Shown: piece after piece, positions 1 through 7,895 of the stretch
How the letters are laid out: every line of letters begins with the position of its first letter
Position numbering within the stretch: position 1 is the stretch's first letter
DNA from: JTS-RE37 sp041743425
GTDB lineage: Bacteria > Bacteroidota > Bacteroidia > Flavobacteriales > Flavobacteriaceae
Direction: 5' to 3'
NCBI GenBank assembly: GCA_041743425.1
Contig: JBGTMS010000062.1
Location: 1-19,155, forward strand
DNA length: 19,155 nucleotides
Program-made: the position numbers and the translations under genes
Notes under the pieces: generated by a model
The model's input: the letters and a program-made list of their open reading frames with translations, nothing else
What the model was told of the DNA's origin: nothing
The model's database searches: none

Positions 1-115
1 CAATCCCACCCATAATGGTTCTATATTCTATCCTTATAATTATAATTCTGTATGCTGTTCTAAAAGCATTATCCCAATATCAATCAAAATCAATATCAAA
101 AAAAACGCTGTCTGT

Positions 116-133
116 CAATATGTCAATGAACTT
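116..133 (-). promoter_or_regulatory. boxA-like rRNA leader motif
   Basis: Read on the minus strand this stretch is AAGTTCATTGACATATTG. The core GTTCATTGACA resembles the antitermination boxA of bacterial rRNA leaders (E. coli TGCTCTTTAACA), and very similar GTTCnTTGACATATTG strings are, from memory, found ahead of 16S and 23S rRNA genes in Bacteroidota. It lies about 40-50 nt downstream of the predicted start of the strong minus-strand promoter at 177-207, which is the expected position. The assignment as rRNA leader is inference, because the 16S gene itself would lie left of position 1. Confidence 0.5.
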
Positions 134-176
134 AACCCATAACCCTAAAGAACTTTTTATCCCTTTAAAGCGGGTG

Positions 177-207
177 CAAATATAAAGGACTTTTTTTGCT
201 TGCACAA
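177..207 (-). promoter_or_regulatory. Strong Bacteroidota-type promoter, probably of an rRNA operon
   Basis: On the minus strand the -33 element TTG (207-205) is followed by a 20-nt spacer and a perfect -7 element TATATTTG (184-177). This fits the known Bacteroidota consensus TTG-N17-23-TAnnTTTG. Immediately upstream are two nine-base T tracts on the minus strand (A runs at 217-225 and 234-242), which resemble an UP element. Transcription would start near 170 and run out of the window leftward through the boxA-like motif. The combination suggests a stable-RNA operon; a strong protein-gene promoter is the alternative. Confidence 0.65.
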
Positions 208-281
208 CCCTAATTCAAAAAAAAATATTTCATAAAAAAAAACTCTCTGTAACCTCTTGTAAACGAACGATCAAACTATGC

Positions 282-370
282 AAAAAAAAGTAGCGTCGTC
301 CCGGCCAACAAGCCGCCATAAATTGAAATCCCGGATTTCCGGATAGAAGGACGGTCCGCTTATCTGCTAC
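282..370 (-). terminator. Branched hairpin followed by T8, downstream of porin gene
   Basis: On the minus strand GTAGC (370-366) can pair with GCTAC (294-290), directly followed by eight T (289-282). Further stems lie inside: GGACG (349-353 on plus) with CGTCC (297-301), GAAATC/GATTTC around a three-base loop (325-339), and CGGC/GCCG (302-315). Another small stem, CCTGC/GCAGG, lies just after the stop codon (about 372-383). The T8 run after a closing stem is typical of an intrinsic terminator. It would insulate the porin transcript from the strong promoter about 75 bp further on. The exact fold was judged by eye. Confidence 0.5.
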
Positions 371-384
371 CTGCGAGCAGGCCG

Positions 385-2370
385 CTAGGAGAAAAAATTC
401 CAGACCAATCCGAAACGAATAACAAAGTCGCGGTAAGGATAATTAGGCGCGGCGTAAAATTTGTTACCAGTAAATGAAGAATTAAAGTGCTCGGCTTTTA
501 AATAAATCCTGGTTTGCCTGACCTTGGCGTTGATAAAAAAGTCGAACATAGGAAACCCGCCGAACTCCTGACGATTCTGAGGATAGAATTCTCCGAGAAG
601 CGGATTATACGCATCCATGGCATAAGCAGTAAAATACTTAAAAGTGACTCCGGTCTGAAGGTACATCGCTTTCTTAAAAATGTCGTTGGCATAGTAAAGT
701 GTGTTTCTTGTGACAAGTTCCGGCAGATTTACCACTGTATTAGACTGCGATACCGTTTGGTAAAGGACGGTATTGTTCAGTGCCCAATGACCTACCCGGA
801 ACTCCTTGCCATACTTTAACTTAAGGTAGCCCACACTTTCCGTTTCCTGCCTGGGATTTAAAAAAGCATTTTCCTGCCCTGTTTCTATCTGCTCCGGGGT
901 GGCATCCGAAGCGAAGTAACTGTAGTTATCCACGGTGGTGTAACCTGCCGAAAGATCTCCCCATAATTCAGATTCAAGTCGGAGTTTCAGGGTATTCACC
1001 TTTTGCTCGTCAAAGACCTCCGTATTATCCCAATTGTAATTCTCATAATCGGATTGATACAACAGGAAATTAAAATCCGGCATACGGGTAGAGGAATATA
1101 ACGCTGCCGTCAGGGTATGCTTATCTCTTATACGATAATCGGCGGATACGTTCAACATACTTCCTGTCAGCTTGCCTACTACCGTAGCGGCGCCATTCCC
1201 CCGGAGCCTGAAGGCACCTATCTGCTTACTGTAATCGGCTCGCAAAGTGATCTCCTCTCCCTGCAGCTGGTTAGGAATCTGCCCTGCATCCGTAATCAGG
1301 ATACTGTTGAAGTAATAGTTATAGTTATACAATGACACATACCCCTTCAATTTTCCAAGCAATTTATTGGCAAACGTCAGGCTGAAATCATTGTACATGG
1401 TTTTCAAATGTGCCTTATCATCTACCGGAGTCAGAAATGAGGATCCGAAATAGTCGTTTTGAGCCTCCTGCTGAAACTGGTAGAATTTGGTCTCGTAGCT
1501 GAAGGTATGGCCTACTGTAAGAGCGGTTGAGCGAACCGCTCCGGAATCACGTTGCTTTTTTATCAATTCATAAAAATGTTCCAGGTAATATCTTTTGCCC
1601 AGCACTTTGTTGGTCGCGTCGCCAAATACCACATCGATCCGCGATCTGTCCTGGAATTCCGGATCTTCAGACTCGAACTGTAATTCAGGAGCGACCACTC
1701 CGCCATTCTCTTCCGATTCGATTTCCTGGGCAGCCACATGCGCTCTTAGTCCGTATCTCCCCTCCGGCGTAAGATAATTGAGGGTGGTTCTGAAATTTCC
1801 CGATTCGGCCTGACTGAACGCGTATTTCCCCAGAGAACGGAATCCCTTATAAGCGATCGAAAAGTTAAATCGCCTGGAGGTATTGAAGGTCAGCAGGGCA
1901 TCAAGTAGCTGCCCCTCTTCAAAGGTGGTTTTGAAAAATAAGTCGGACATCGGGGTGGCCACATTATAATAGTGTATATCCTCAACTTCAAGATAATTAA
2001 AATGCTTTGCCCTCGCCCCGATGAAAGGATAGAGCGAGGCCCTTTCAAAAGTAAGTCCGAGGGCGTTATAAGGTTGCCCCACATTGGAAAAGGGCATCAG
2101 TTCAAAATCGTCTTTCCGCAAATAATTGTACCTGTACTCCTTTTCTATCGTCAGGGTGGTGTCAAGGTAAGTAGTGTCGCGGTTATGGCTTATGATTTTA
2201 TAGTCCTTAATGGTAATCTCTTCGGTCCCGCTGGTCTTGTCTGCCGGGCGAATGGCTTTCTTCATTTTGATGCGAAGGGAATCCTCATTGGCGGGGGGTG
2301 GAATGCTATCTTCCTGGGAAAAAAGCCCATGGGTCAGAAAGACCAACAGCATCAAGGGCAGGTATCTCAT
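385..2370 (-). CDS. Putative porin, Bacteroidota Porin_10-type
   Basis: Encodes a 661-residue outer-membrane beta-barrel protein. Residues 1-18 form a signal peptide (MRYLPLMLLVFLTHGLFS, then QED). Residues 20-90 form a polar periplasmic stretch that includes a DTTYLDTTLTIEKEY segment and then YLRKDDFELMPFSNVG, which I recall as typical of the Bacteroidota 'putative porin' family. The remainder alternates aromatic and polar residues as barrel strands do, and the protein ends in FVIRFGLVWNFFS. The length of about 650 residues fits that family. The likely role is passive or TonB-independent passage of small solutes across the outer membrane; the substrate is unknown. It is a single gene, divergent from the T9SS protein gene. 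A promoter-like -7 box and an inverted repeat sit just upstream, and a terminator-like fold follows. Confidence 0.8.
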   Translation of the reverse strand: MRYLPLMLLVFLTHGLFSQEDSIPPPANEDSLRIKMKKAIRPADKTSGTEEITIKDYKIISHNRDTTYLDTTLTIEKEYRYNYLRKDDFELMPFSNVGQPYNALGLTFERASLYPFIGARAKHFNYLEVEDIHYYNVATPMSDLFFKTTFEEGQLLDALLTFNTSRRFNFSIAYKGFRSLGKYAFSQAESGNFRTTLNYLTPEGRYGLRAHVAAQEIESEENGGVVAPELQFESEDPEFQDRSRIDVVFGDATNKVLGKRYYLEHFYELIKKQRDSGAVRSTALTVGHTFSYETKFYQFQQEAQNDYFGSSFLTPVDDKAHLKTMYNDFSLTFANKLLGKLKGYVSLYNYNYYFNSILITDAGQIPNQLQGEEITLRADYSKQIGAFRLRGNGAATVVGKLTGSMLNVSADYRIRDKHTLTAALYSSTRMPDFNFLLYQSDYENYNWDNTEVFDEQKVNTLKLRLESELWGDLSAGYTTVDNYSYFASDATPEQIETGQENAFLNPRQETESVGYLKLKYGKEFRVGHWALNNTVLYQTVSQSNTVVNLPELVTRNTLYYANDIFKKAMYLQTGVTFKYFTAYAMDAYNPLLGEFYPQNRQEFGGFPMFDFFINAKVRQTRIYLKAEHFNSSFTGNKFYAAPNYPYRDFVIRFGLVWNFFS

Positions 2371-2383
2371 TATTCCGTGTTAC

Positions 2384-2410
2384 AGCAACAAAGTTACTTT
2401 TTTTGTTGCT
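2384..2410. repeat. Perfect 9-bp inverted repeat over the porin promoter
   Basis: AGCAACAAA (2384-2392) and TTTGTTGCT (2402-2410) are perfect inverted copies separated by 9 bases. One arm overlaps the porin -7 element. The size and symmetry fit an operator for a dimeric regulator, but a short RNA hairpin in the mRNA leader is also possible. There is no direct evidence for a regulator. Confidence 0.5.
2389..2396 (-). promoter_or_regulatory. -7 promoter element of the porin gene
   Basis: The minus-strand sequence TAACTTTG is a perfect match to the Bacteroidota -7 consensus TAnnTTTG and ends 18 nt before the porin ATG at 2370. No TTG is found at the usual 17-23 nt further upstream (the nearest, TTGAGC, is about 40 nt away). 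The promoter may therefore be weak or activator-dependent. The box lies inside the inverted repeat 2384-2410. Confidence 0.45.
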
Positions 2411-2527
2411 AATGAAATGTGAAAGTTTTTTCCGCTCAACACGACCAATTCCCCGATATGCGGGAGGTCCTGACAAATAAAATTGACTATTCCTTTATTT
2501 TTCAGCATATTTACTAAAAAACTTGCA

Positions 2528-5500
2528 ATGTTGAGAAAATGGCTCTTGGCATGTCTCTTCTTCAGCACTCTTGCGCACGCACAGTTTAATGAAGGGGCAC
2601 CATGGATGGCGTTACTTGAAAAACAGGAAAACGCCTCTGACAAGACCAGCGGGCAGACAAATAGTCTCTATGAAATATCCGAGGCCTTTAACACCTACTG
2701 GCAGGGAAAGGACCATAGCCTCAAAGGTATCGGATATAAGCCTTTTAAACGCTGGGAAAATTATTGGAATTATTATGCGGATGCCCAGGGGTATCTTCCG
2801 TCTTCCAAAGCGCTTTGGGAAGCCTGGGATCGGAAGCAAAACAGGGTTTCTGGAGCTGTCAATCCCGTGAGTTCCTGGACCTCAATCGGACCGGAAGCCC
2901 CGGGAATCTTTAGCGGACAGTTACCCGGAGTCGGGAGGATCAATGCCATTGCCGTAGATCCATCAAATTCCAATATCTGGTACGCCGGCGCTCCTGCAGG
3001 CGGCCTGTGGAAATCAACCAACGCCGGGAACAGCTGGGTCAACCTGTTTAATGAACTGCCTCAGATAGGGGTATCCGGAATCGCCATTGATCCCTCTAAC
3101 CCCAATACTATTTATATTTCTACAGGAGATGATGACGCTGCTGATTCGTACAGCATCGGGGTGTACAAATCTACAAACGGAGGTGTCAGCTGGCAACAGA
3201 CCGGACTCAATCCTTCCAATACCAATCAGAACAGCCTGATGAATGAAATTACCGTGGATCCCCAAAATACGAATACAGTGTGGGTAGCCACCAACATCGG
3301 ACTGTATAAATCCATTGATTCAGGCGCAAGCTGGGACCTTAAAAGAGCTGGGAACATAAAAGATTTCAAATTAAAACCCGGCAATGGAAATACAGTGTAT
3401 GCGGTAAGTACCTCTGCCTACTACAAATCTGTGAATGGGAATGACTTTGAGCAAATCACAGATATTCTTCCTCCAGCATCGGGAAGGCTTGTTCTCGGAG
3501 TTTCCCCTGCAGATCCGCAACGTCTTTATATCCTTAGTGCGGGAACCGGTAATGCCTTCGCCTATCAGGGACTCTACACCTCAACCAACAGCGGGGTATC
3601 ATTTACCAAAAGTCCTAATACAATCAATATCATGGAATCTACCCAGGCATGGTTTGACCTTGCCCTGGAAGTATCTCCCACCAATGCCGATGAAATTTAC
3701 ATGGGCTGTCTCAATATCTGGAAAAGCACCAATGCCGGCACTTCTTTTGTACGACTTAATCAGTGGTTTCTGAATAATCCGGCCTATACCCATGCCGATA
3801 TACACACTTTGAAATTTTTCGGAAACACGCTCTTCTGCGGGAGTGACGGGGGATTATATACTTCCGGTAATGGCGGGGTCTCCTTCACTGACAGAACCTC
3901 AGGAATGTCGGTTGGACAATTTTACCGCTTGTCCGTTTCATCGACCGATGCCACCAGAATGGTTGGGGGTTTACAGGATAACGGAGGACAGGCCTACACC
4001 AACGGAGAATGGAACAACTACCATGGTGGAGACGGGATGGACAATGCCATCGATCCTTCAAACAATAATGTGGTCTACGGCTTTACACAGTTAGGAGGAG
4101 CTCTGGCCATATCATCAGATTCCGGCCAGTCCATTGGTTTGATAAATGCACCCGATAATGCAGGTGGGAATCCCATAGAAGGCAACTGGATCACCCCTCT
4201 GGCAATAAGCAGCGAAGGAGATGTATTTGGTGCCTACAATGCTGTTTACAAACTTACCGGGAGTGCATGGGAAAGAATTTCTGCCACCATTGGGGGTGGA
4301 AATATTGAAGATCTGGAAATCGATCCAAATGACCCTATGGTCATGTATGCCGCAGAAAATGATTTCATTTATCGCAGTGCAAACGGAGGTATTACATTTA
4401 CCCCCCTTCACCAGTTTGAGTCACAGATCTCTGATATGGCAATCAATACCGGGAATGGAAATATATTATATGTTACCACTTCGAACAGGGTTGGGATACC
4501 ACAAAACGAGCAGCAATCCTTACGAGGGGTTTTCAGGCTGACGGTAAACGGGACCAATGCTGTGGAAGAAAACATTACCTTCAACCTTCCGACCGATCAG
4601 GCCTTCTTCGCCCTGGTACACCAGCCCCGGCATACAGATAATCCCGTGTATTTGGGAACCAGTCTCGGCGTTTACCGTCTTGATGATACCCTGACGGAAT
4701 GGGAGGATTATTTTACAGAATTGCCAAATGTCGCCATCAGTGATCTGGAGATTAGTACAGACGATGAAATACTAACGGCATCTACCTATGGTCGGGGCAT
4801 CTGGCAATCTCCGCTGCCTATTCAAGTTCCGGATAATGATATTCGCCTGCTTGCAATCACTCCTGCCCCGGATGCGGTCCTTTGCGGCCAGATCATACCC
4901 GAAATCAGCGTTGAAAATAAAGGATTAAATCCCATTACCGAGGTCGCGGTAACCTACACCATAAATGAAGGTCCTCAGCAGAATTTCAATGCTGCTCTAA
5001 ATATCACGAGTGGCAGCACGGCGGAGATCACTTTGCCTTCTCTGACTATTTCGACTCCCGGACCTGCACGGCTGACGGTCAGGGTTACGATCCCCGGTGA
5101 CAGCTATGCAGACAACAATGAATTGAGTAATAACTTCTTTGTAAACACTTCTGGTCCTGCTGATGAAATAAATACTTTCGAATCCCCCGATCAAACCCTA
5201 ATCGCATACAATGAGGGAAGTGAGGATAGTGTCTGGGAAAAAGGGGTTCCTTCGGGGGTCCTTCTCAATGACGCCAGTTCCGGAACACAGGTTTATGGCA
5301 CCGTGCTGGACGGGAATCATCCGGATGGGGTAAAAGGCATTCTCCTGAGCAAGTGTTACGACCTGTCATCCATCCTTGGCCCGGTATTGCGTTTTAACAT
5401 GGCCTATGATCTAGAAGTAAATTTTGATATAATTTATGTACAATATTCTGTTGATAACGGCACCACCTGGGAAGTGCTGGGGAATATAAACAGCCAGCCG

Positions 5501-6793
5501 AACTGGTACAACAGTGACAGGACCAACCAGAATTCAGGCGACGCGGACGATTGTCAGAATTGCCCGGGAGCACAATGGACGGGAACCAATGCCACTCTTT
5601 CGGAATATGCGTATGATTTTACCCTGAACGCCTCTCTAGGTGAGACCGATCTCACTGTGGAGACCAATGTCGTATTCCGTATCATTTTTCATGCCGACCC
5701 TTCGGTCAATCAGGAAGGGGTAGTAATTGATGATTTGGTTGTGGCCGGGCTGGAAGACGATGAGGACGATGACAATGACGGTATTTCTGATGTGCAGGAT
5801 AATTGCCCGCTTATCAGCAATCAGGGTCAAATGGACAGCGACGGGGATTCCTTTGGGGATGCCTGCGACACCGATGATGATAATGACGGGATTCCCGACG
5901 GAGAGGACAATTGTCCTTTTATCGCCAATCCGGACCAGGAAGATGAGGATACGGACGGAATAGGAGATGCCTGTGATTCTGATCAGGACAATGACGGAGT
6001 GCTCAATGCTTCCGATATTTGTCCGGACACAGGACAGGATCTGGTCGTTGATGTAACAGGCTGTGCCGTATTTTCATTACCCGCTTCTAACTTCAGGCTT
6101 TTAACCAGGGGAGAGTCCTGTATGTCTTCAGACAATGGAAGCCTGGAAATTCAGGCGCAACAGCCTTTAAACTATGTTGCGATCCTCAGTGGTCCAGGCA
6201 GCGACACTTCCCTGGCGTTTACCGATTCCACGACTTTTACAGATCTGTCCGCAGGAAGTTACGACCTTTGCCTTACAATTGAGGATGAGCCGGATTATGA
6301 ACTTTGTTTTGCAGTGATCATCTCAGAGCCGCAGGCGTTATCTGTCACTTCAAAAATCAGCTCGCTGAACAAAGAAGTATCGCTTGCATTGTCCGGCGGT
6401 AAACAGTATACGGTGCAATTGAATAATGAAATCTACTATACGGAAGAAGCGGAGATCACATTGCCGTTGTCCAAAGTAGAGAATATCCTAAAAGTAACTA
6501 CTGACAGCGACTGCCAGGGCACTTACGAGGAATCCATTCTGATCAGCCCGGAGTTGTTCATTTATCCAAATCCGGTTTCCGGCGCAGAATTGGAGCTCTT
6601 TCTGGGAGATACCCTTGCGGAGGCGGTCGAACTCAGTTTATTTTCCGTTTCCGGGACAAAAATATTCGTTAAGAATTATACCCCGGCCTCCAGGCGGATA
6701 ACTTTAAGTGTCGAAGGTCTGGCCAAGGGCGTTTACCTGCTGAATGTAAGGACAGCCGGGGCCCTTAAAAACTTTAAAATTATCAGAAAATGA
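2528..6793 (+). CDS. T9SS-secreted BNR/CARDB/thrombospondin-3 repeat protein
   Basis: A 1421-residue secreted protein. I chose the ATG at 2528 (MLRKWLLACLFFSTLAHA, a clean signal peptide ending near residue 18) over an in-frame TTG 45 bases upstream. Residues about 120-752 contain many Asp-box/BNR motifs (KSTNAGNSW, KSTNGGVSW, KSIDSGASW, TSTNSGVSF, RSANGGITF), indicating sialidase/sortilin/GH74-like beta-propellers. Residues about 768-870 look like a CARDB adhesion domain. Residues about 880-1074 form a jelly-roll-like domain. Residues 1077-1177 are calcium-binding thrombospondin type 3 repeats (DDDNDG, DNCP, GDACD). The C-terminus (YPNP, then KGVYLL, ending FKIIRK) is a T9SS type A sorting domain. 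It is therefore probably exported by T9SS and either released or bound to the surface. I see no clear catalytic residues, and an adhesive or binding role is inferred. Its stop overlaps the next start. Confidence 0.88.
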   Translation: MLRKWLLACLFFSTLAHAQFNEGAPWMALLEKQENASDKTSGQTNSLYEISEAFNTYWQGKDHSLKGIGYKPFKRWENYWNYYADAQGYLPSSKALWEAWDRKQNRVSGAVNPVSSWTSIGPEAPGIFSGQLPGVGRINAIAVDPSNSNIWYAGAPAGGLWKSTNAGNSWVNLFNELPQIGVSGIAIDPSNPNTIYISTGDDDAADSYSIGVYKSTNGGVSWQQTGLNPSNTNQNSLMNEITVDPQNTNTVWVATNIGLYKSIDSGASWDLKRAGNIKDFKLKPGNGNTVYAVSTSAYYKSVNGNDFEQITDILPPASGRLVLGVSPADPQRLYILSAGTGNAFAYQGLYTSTNSGVSFTKSPNTINIMESTQAWFDLALEVSPTNADEIYMGCLNIWKSTNAGTSFVRLNQWFLNNPAYTHADIHTLKFFGNTLFCGSDGGLYTSGNGGVSFTDRTSGMSVGQFYRLSVSSTDATRMVGGLQDNGGQAYTNGEWNNYHGGDGMDNAIDPSNNNVVYGFTQLGGALAISSDSGQSIGLINAPDNAGGNPIEGNWITPLAISSEGDVFGAYNAVYKLTGSAWERISATIGGGNIEDLEIDPNDPMVMYAAENDFIYRSANGGITFTPLHQFESQISDMAINTGNGNILYVTTSNRVGIPQNEQQSLRGVFRLTVNGTNAVEENITFNLPTDQAFFALVHQPRHTDNPVYLGTSLGVYRLDDTLTEWEDYFTELPNVAISDLEISTDDEILTASTYGRGIWQSPLPIQVPDNDIRLLAITPAPDAVLCGQIIPEISVENKGLNPITEVAVTYTINEGPQQNFNAALNITSGSTAEITLPSLTISTPGPARLTVRVTIPGDSYADNNELSNNFFVNTSGPADEINTFESPDQTLIAYNEGSEDSVWEKGVPSGVLLNDASSGTQVYGTVLDGNHPDGVKGILLSKCYDLSSILGPVLRFNMAYDLEVNFDIIYVQYSVDNGTTWEVLGNINSQPNWYNSDRTNQNSGDADDCQNCPGAQWTGTNATLSEYAYDFTLNASLGETDLTVETNVVFRIIFHADPSVNQEGVVIDDLVVAGLEDDEDDDNDGISDVQDNCPLISNQGQMDSDGDSFGDACDTDDDNDGIPDGEDNCPFIANPDQEDEDTDGIGDACDSDQDNDGVLNASDICPDTGQDLVVDVTGCAVFSLPASNFRLLTRGESCMSSDNGSLEIQAQQPLNYVAILSGPGSDTSLAFTDSTTFTDLSAGSYDLCLTIEDEPDYELCFAVIISEPQALSVTSKISSLNKEVSLALSGGKQYTVQLNNEIYYTEEAEITLPLSKVENILKVTTDSDCQGTYEESILISPELFIYPNPVSGAELELFLGDTLAEAVELSLFSVSGTKIFVKNYTPASRRITLSVEGLAKGVYLLNVRTAGALKNFKIIRK
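5758..6060 (+). repeat. Thrombospondin type 3 calcium-binding repeats (within CDS)
   Basis: This stretch encodes about three successive units of the form D-x-D-x-D-G followed by DNCP and GDACD (for example DDDNDGISDVQDNCP, then DSDGDSFGDACD). They are the calcium-binding repeats often found just ahead of T9SS sorting domains or OmpA domains in Bacteroidota. They likely form a calcium-stiffened stalk between the jelly-roll region and the C-terminal domains. Confidence 0.85.
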
Positions 6794-7491
6794 AGCTTTC
6801 CGGGTATATAGCGGCTTTTACTTTGTTATTGGGCATCTATGGATGTGGCAAGGGTGATTCCGATTCCGGACCGCCCCCTGAAGCACCGGCGCCCCTGGCA
6901 GCCACCCTGGTGTTTCCGGAAAACAATACGGAGTGCAATGAAGGGGAAATACTTAGCGATACCCAAAGCCGTGTTGAATTCAGATGGAACGCCTCCCAGA
7001 ATACAGACAGCTATGAAATTCAACTTAAGAACCTGGACGCAGGAACGACAGTCAGGATCACGGCTTCTGCAGAGGCTTCCGAAATAACTTTATTGCGGGG
7101 AGTGCCTTATGAATGGTTCGTGGTTTCCAAGGCCAACGGCACTTCGGCCACCGCCCAAAGCGCAACCTGGAAGTTCTATAATGAAGGTCCGGGCATTATT
7201 AATTATGCGCCCTTTCCTGCGACAGCGGTTTTCCCTTCAAGGGGTACCACATTAACCGTGTCAGATACAATTATTCTGGAGTGGGCAGGCAGTGATGTTG
7301 ATAATGACCTTTCGGGCTATGAGATATTTTTCGGCACCGCCAGTGATCCGACGACACTCCTTGACGCAACTCCTCAGAATACCCTTGAGGCAGCGGTTTC
7401 CGCAGCCAACACTTACTATTGGCGCGTGATATCTTTTGATACTTCAGGCAATTCCTCTCAATCAGAAATATTCGAATTCAGGGTCGAATAA
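6790..7491 (+). CDS. FN3-like lipoprotein coupled to the T9SS protein
   Basis: A 233-residue lipoprotein. The signal peptide MKLSGYIAAFTLLLGIYGC has a lipobox with Cys19, followed by GKGDSDSG, an acidic and serine-rich stretch that could serve as a surface-export signal in Bacteroidota. Two immunoglobulin/fibronectin III-like segments follow, at residues about 38-125 (with FRWNASQNTDSYEIQL and PYEWFVV) and about 137-233 (ILEWAGSDVDNDLSGYEIFFG and YYWRVISFD). The W..S..A.YE / YYWRV pattern is typical of FN3 domains. The ATG overlaps the stop of the upstream gene (ATGA, 6790-6793), so translation is likely coupled and the two products may act together at the cell surface. Partnership is inference. 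Confidence 0.78.
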   Translation: MKLSGYIAAFTLLLGIYGCGKGDSDSGPPPEAPAPLAATLVFPENNTECNEGEILSDTQSRVEFRWNASQNTDSYEIQLKNLDAGTTVRITASAEASEITLLRGVPYEWFVVSKANGTSATAQSATWKFYNEGPGIINYAPFPATAVFPSRGTTLTVSDTIILEWAGSDVDNDLSGYEIFFGTASDPTTLLDATPQNTLEAAVSAANTYYWRVISFDTSGNSSQSEIFEFRVE

Positions 7492-7702
7492 ATTCAGGCC
7501 CAGATTCAAATTCCTGAGATCAGGTTTGCCATCTTATCCGGCCACGATAACCTTCAACGGATGTGTTGACTCAATCCCGGCGGTTGGTTTTTCTCAACAC
7601 CTCCGGCGTTTTTAAACGAAAAATGTGTGTCGGATTTGAAAAATCGCTCAGGAAATTGACTGCTCTGAATTGCGTCGTGTCCAATTCCGGTATAAATATT
7701 AA

Positions 7703-7724
7703 AGGCTGCCTGATCAGGCAGCCT
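7703..7724. terminator. Perfect 22-bp palindrome, candidate terminator
   Basis: AGGCTGCCTGA is followed directly by its exact reverse complement TCAGGCAGCCT. As RNA it gives an 8-9 bp GC-rich stem with a small TGATCA-centred loop. On the minus strand it is followed by TTAATATTTATA, a moderately U-rich tail. On the plus strand it is preceded by AA and followed by CGTGT, which is not a tail. It therefore best fits a terminator for leftward transcription coming from the susCD operon. A protein-binding site is the alternative. Confidence 0.5.
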
Positions 7725-7736
7725 CGTGTACAAAAT

Positions 7737-7895
7737 GAAGTGATTTAGACTTTTTGCGTTCAAGCGAAAATTAGACATTTATTGACCATTTGAAGCCTTT
7801 TTGAAGTTGCATAGCAGGGCTATGGAACGAGAAAAAGACGAAAATGGGTGAAAAAGATCAATTTTTTAGCAAAGTGAAAAAGTCTAAATGACTTC
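7737..7895. repeat. 159-bp palindromic element with 19-bp terminal inverted repeats (MITE/REP-like)
   Basis: The left end GAAGTGATTTAGACTTTTT (7737-7755) matches the reverse complement of the right end (7877-7895) at 18 of 19 positions. At the exact middle, CATAGC and GCTATG (7810-7824) form a hairpin around AGG. The arms in between are also partly complementary (for example CTTTTT blocks and CCATTT/AAATGGG), so the whole unit folds as one long imperfect hairpin. AAT occurs on both sides (7734-7736 and 7896-7898), possibly a 3-bp target duplication but too short to trust. It has no coding capacity. A non-autonomous mobile element or dispersed REP-like repeat is the best guess. Confidence 0.6.

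Larger units (their letters stand above)
1..384. other. Gene-free left flank (leader, promoter and terminator)
   Basis: No convincing open reading frame lies here. Read on the minus strand it holds, in order, the terminator-like fold after the porin gene (282-370), two T tracts, the promoter (177-207), and a boxA-like leader (116-133) leaving the window. The leftmost 110 bases are A/T-rich, with a 12-bp palindrome TTATAATTATAA at 34-45 and a repeated CAATATCAA word around 77-97. No tRNA cloverleaf and no 16S 5' end (GAGTTTGAT) is visible. Confidence 0.6.

Noticed and set aside
514..819. Open frame of 101 codons on the plus strand inside the porin gene
   Set aside because: It is antisense to a well-supported barrel protein and has no domain or signal peptide; treated as a shadow, like the other nested frames.
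2483..2516. Possible plus-strand promoter TTG (2483) with TATTTACT (2509) for the T9SS gene
   Set aside because: Spacing is at the limit and the -7 box mismatches the consensus in its conserved TTTG part.
2483..2527. In-frame TTG start extending the T9SS protein by 15 residues
   Set aside because: The extension would put MTIPLFFSIFTKK ahead of a complete signal peptide that begins at the ATG at 2528; the ATG is the better start.
5758..6060. DNA-level tandem repeat or CRISPR-like periodicity
   Set aside because: The periodicity comes from the encoded thrombospondin type 3 repeats; there are no conserved DNA repeats with unique spacers here or elsewhere in the window.
7513..7524. Small CCTGA/TCAGG hairpin after the FN3 lipoprotein gene as terminator
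   Set aside because: The stem is only 4-5 pairs and only three T follow; too weak to call.
7563..7748. Small open frame of 61 codons in the gene-free gap
   Set aside because: Composition is not protein-like, it has no recognisable motif, and it runs into the palindromes.
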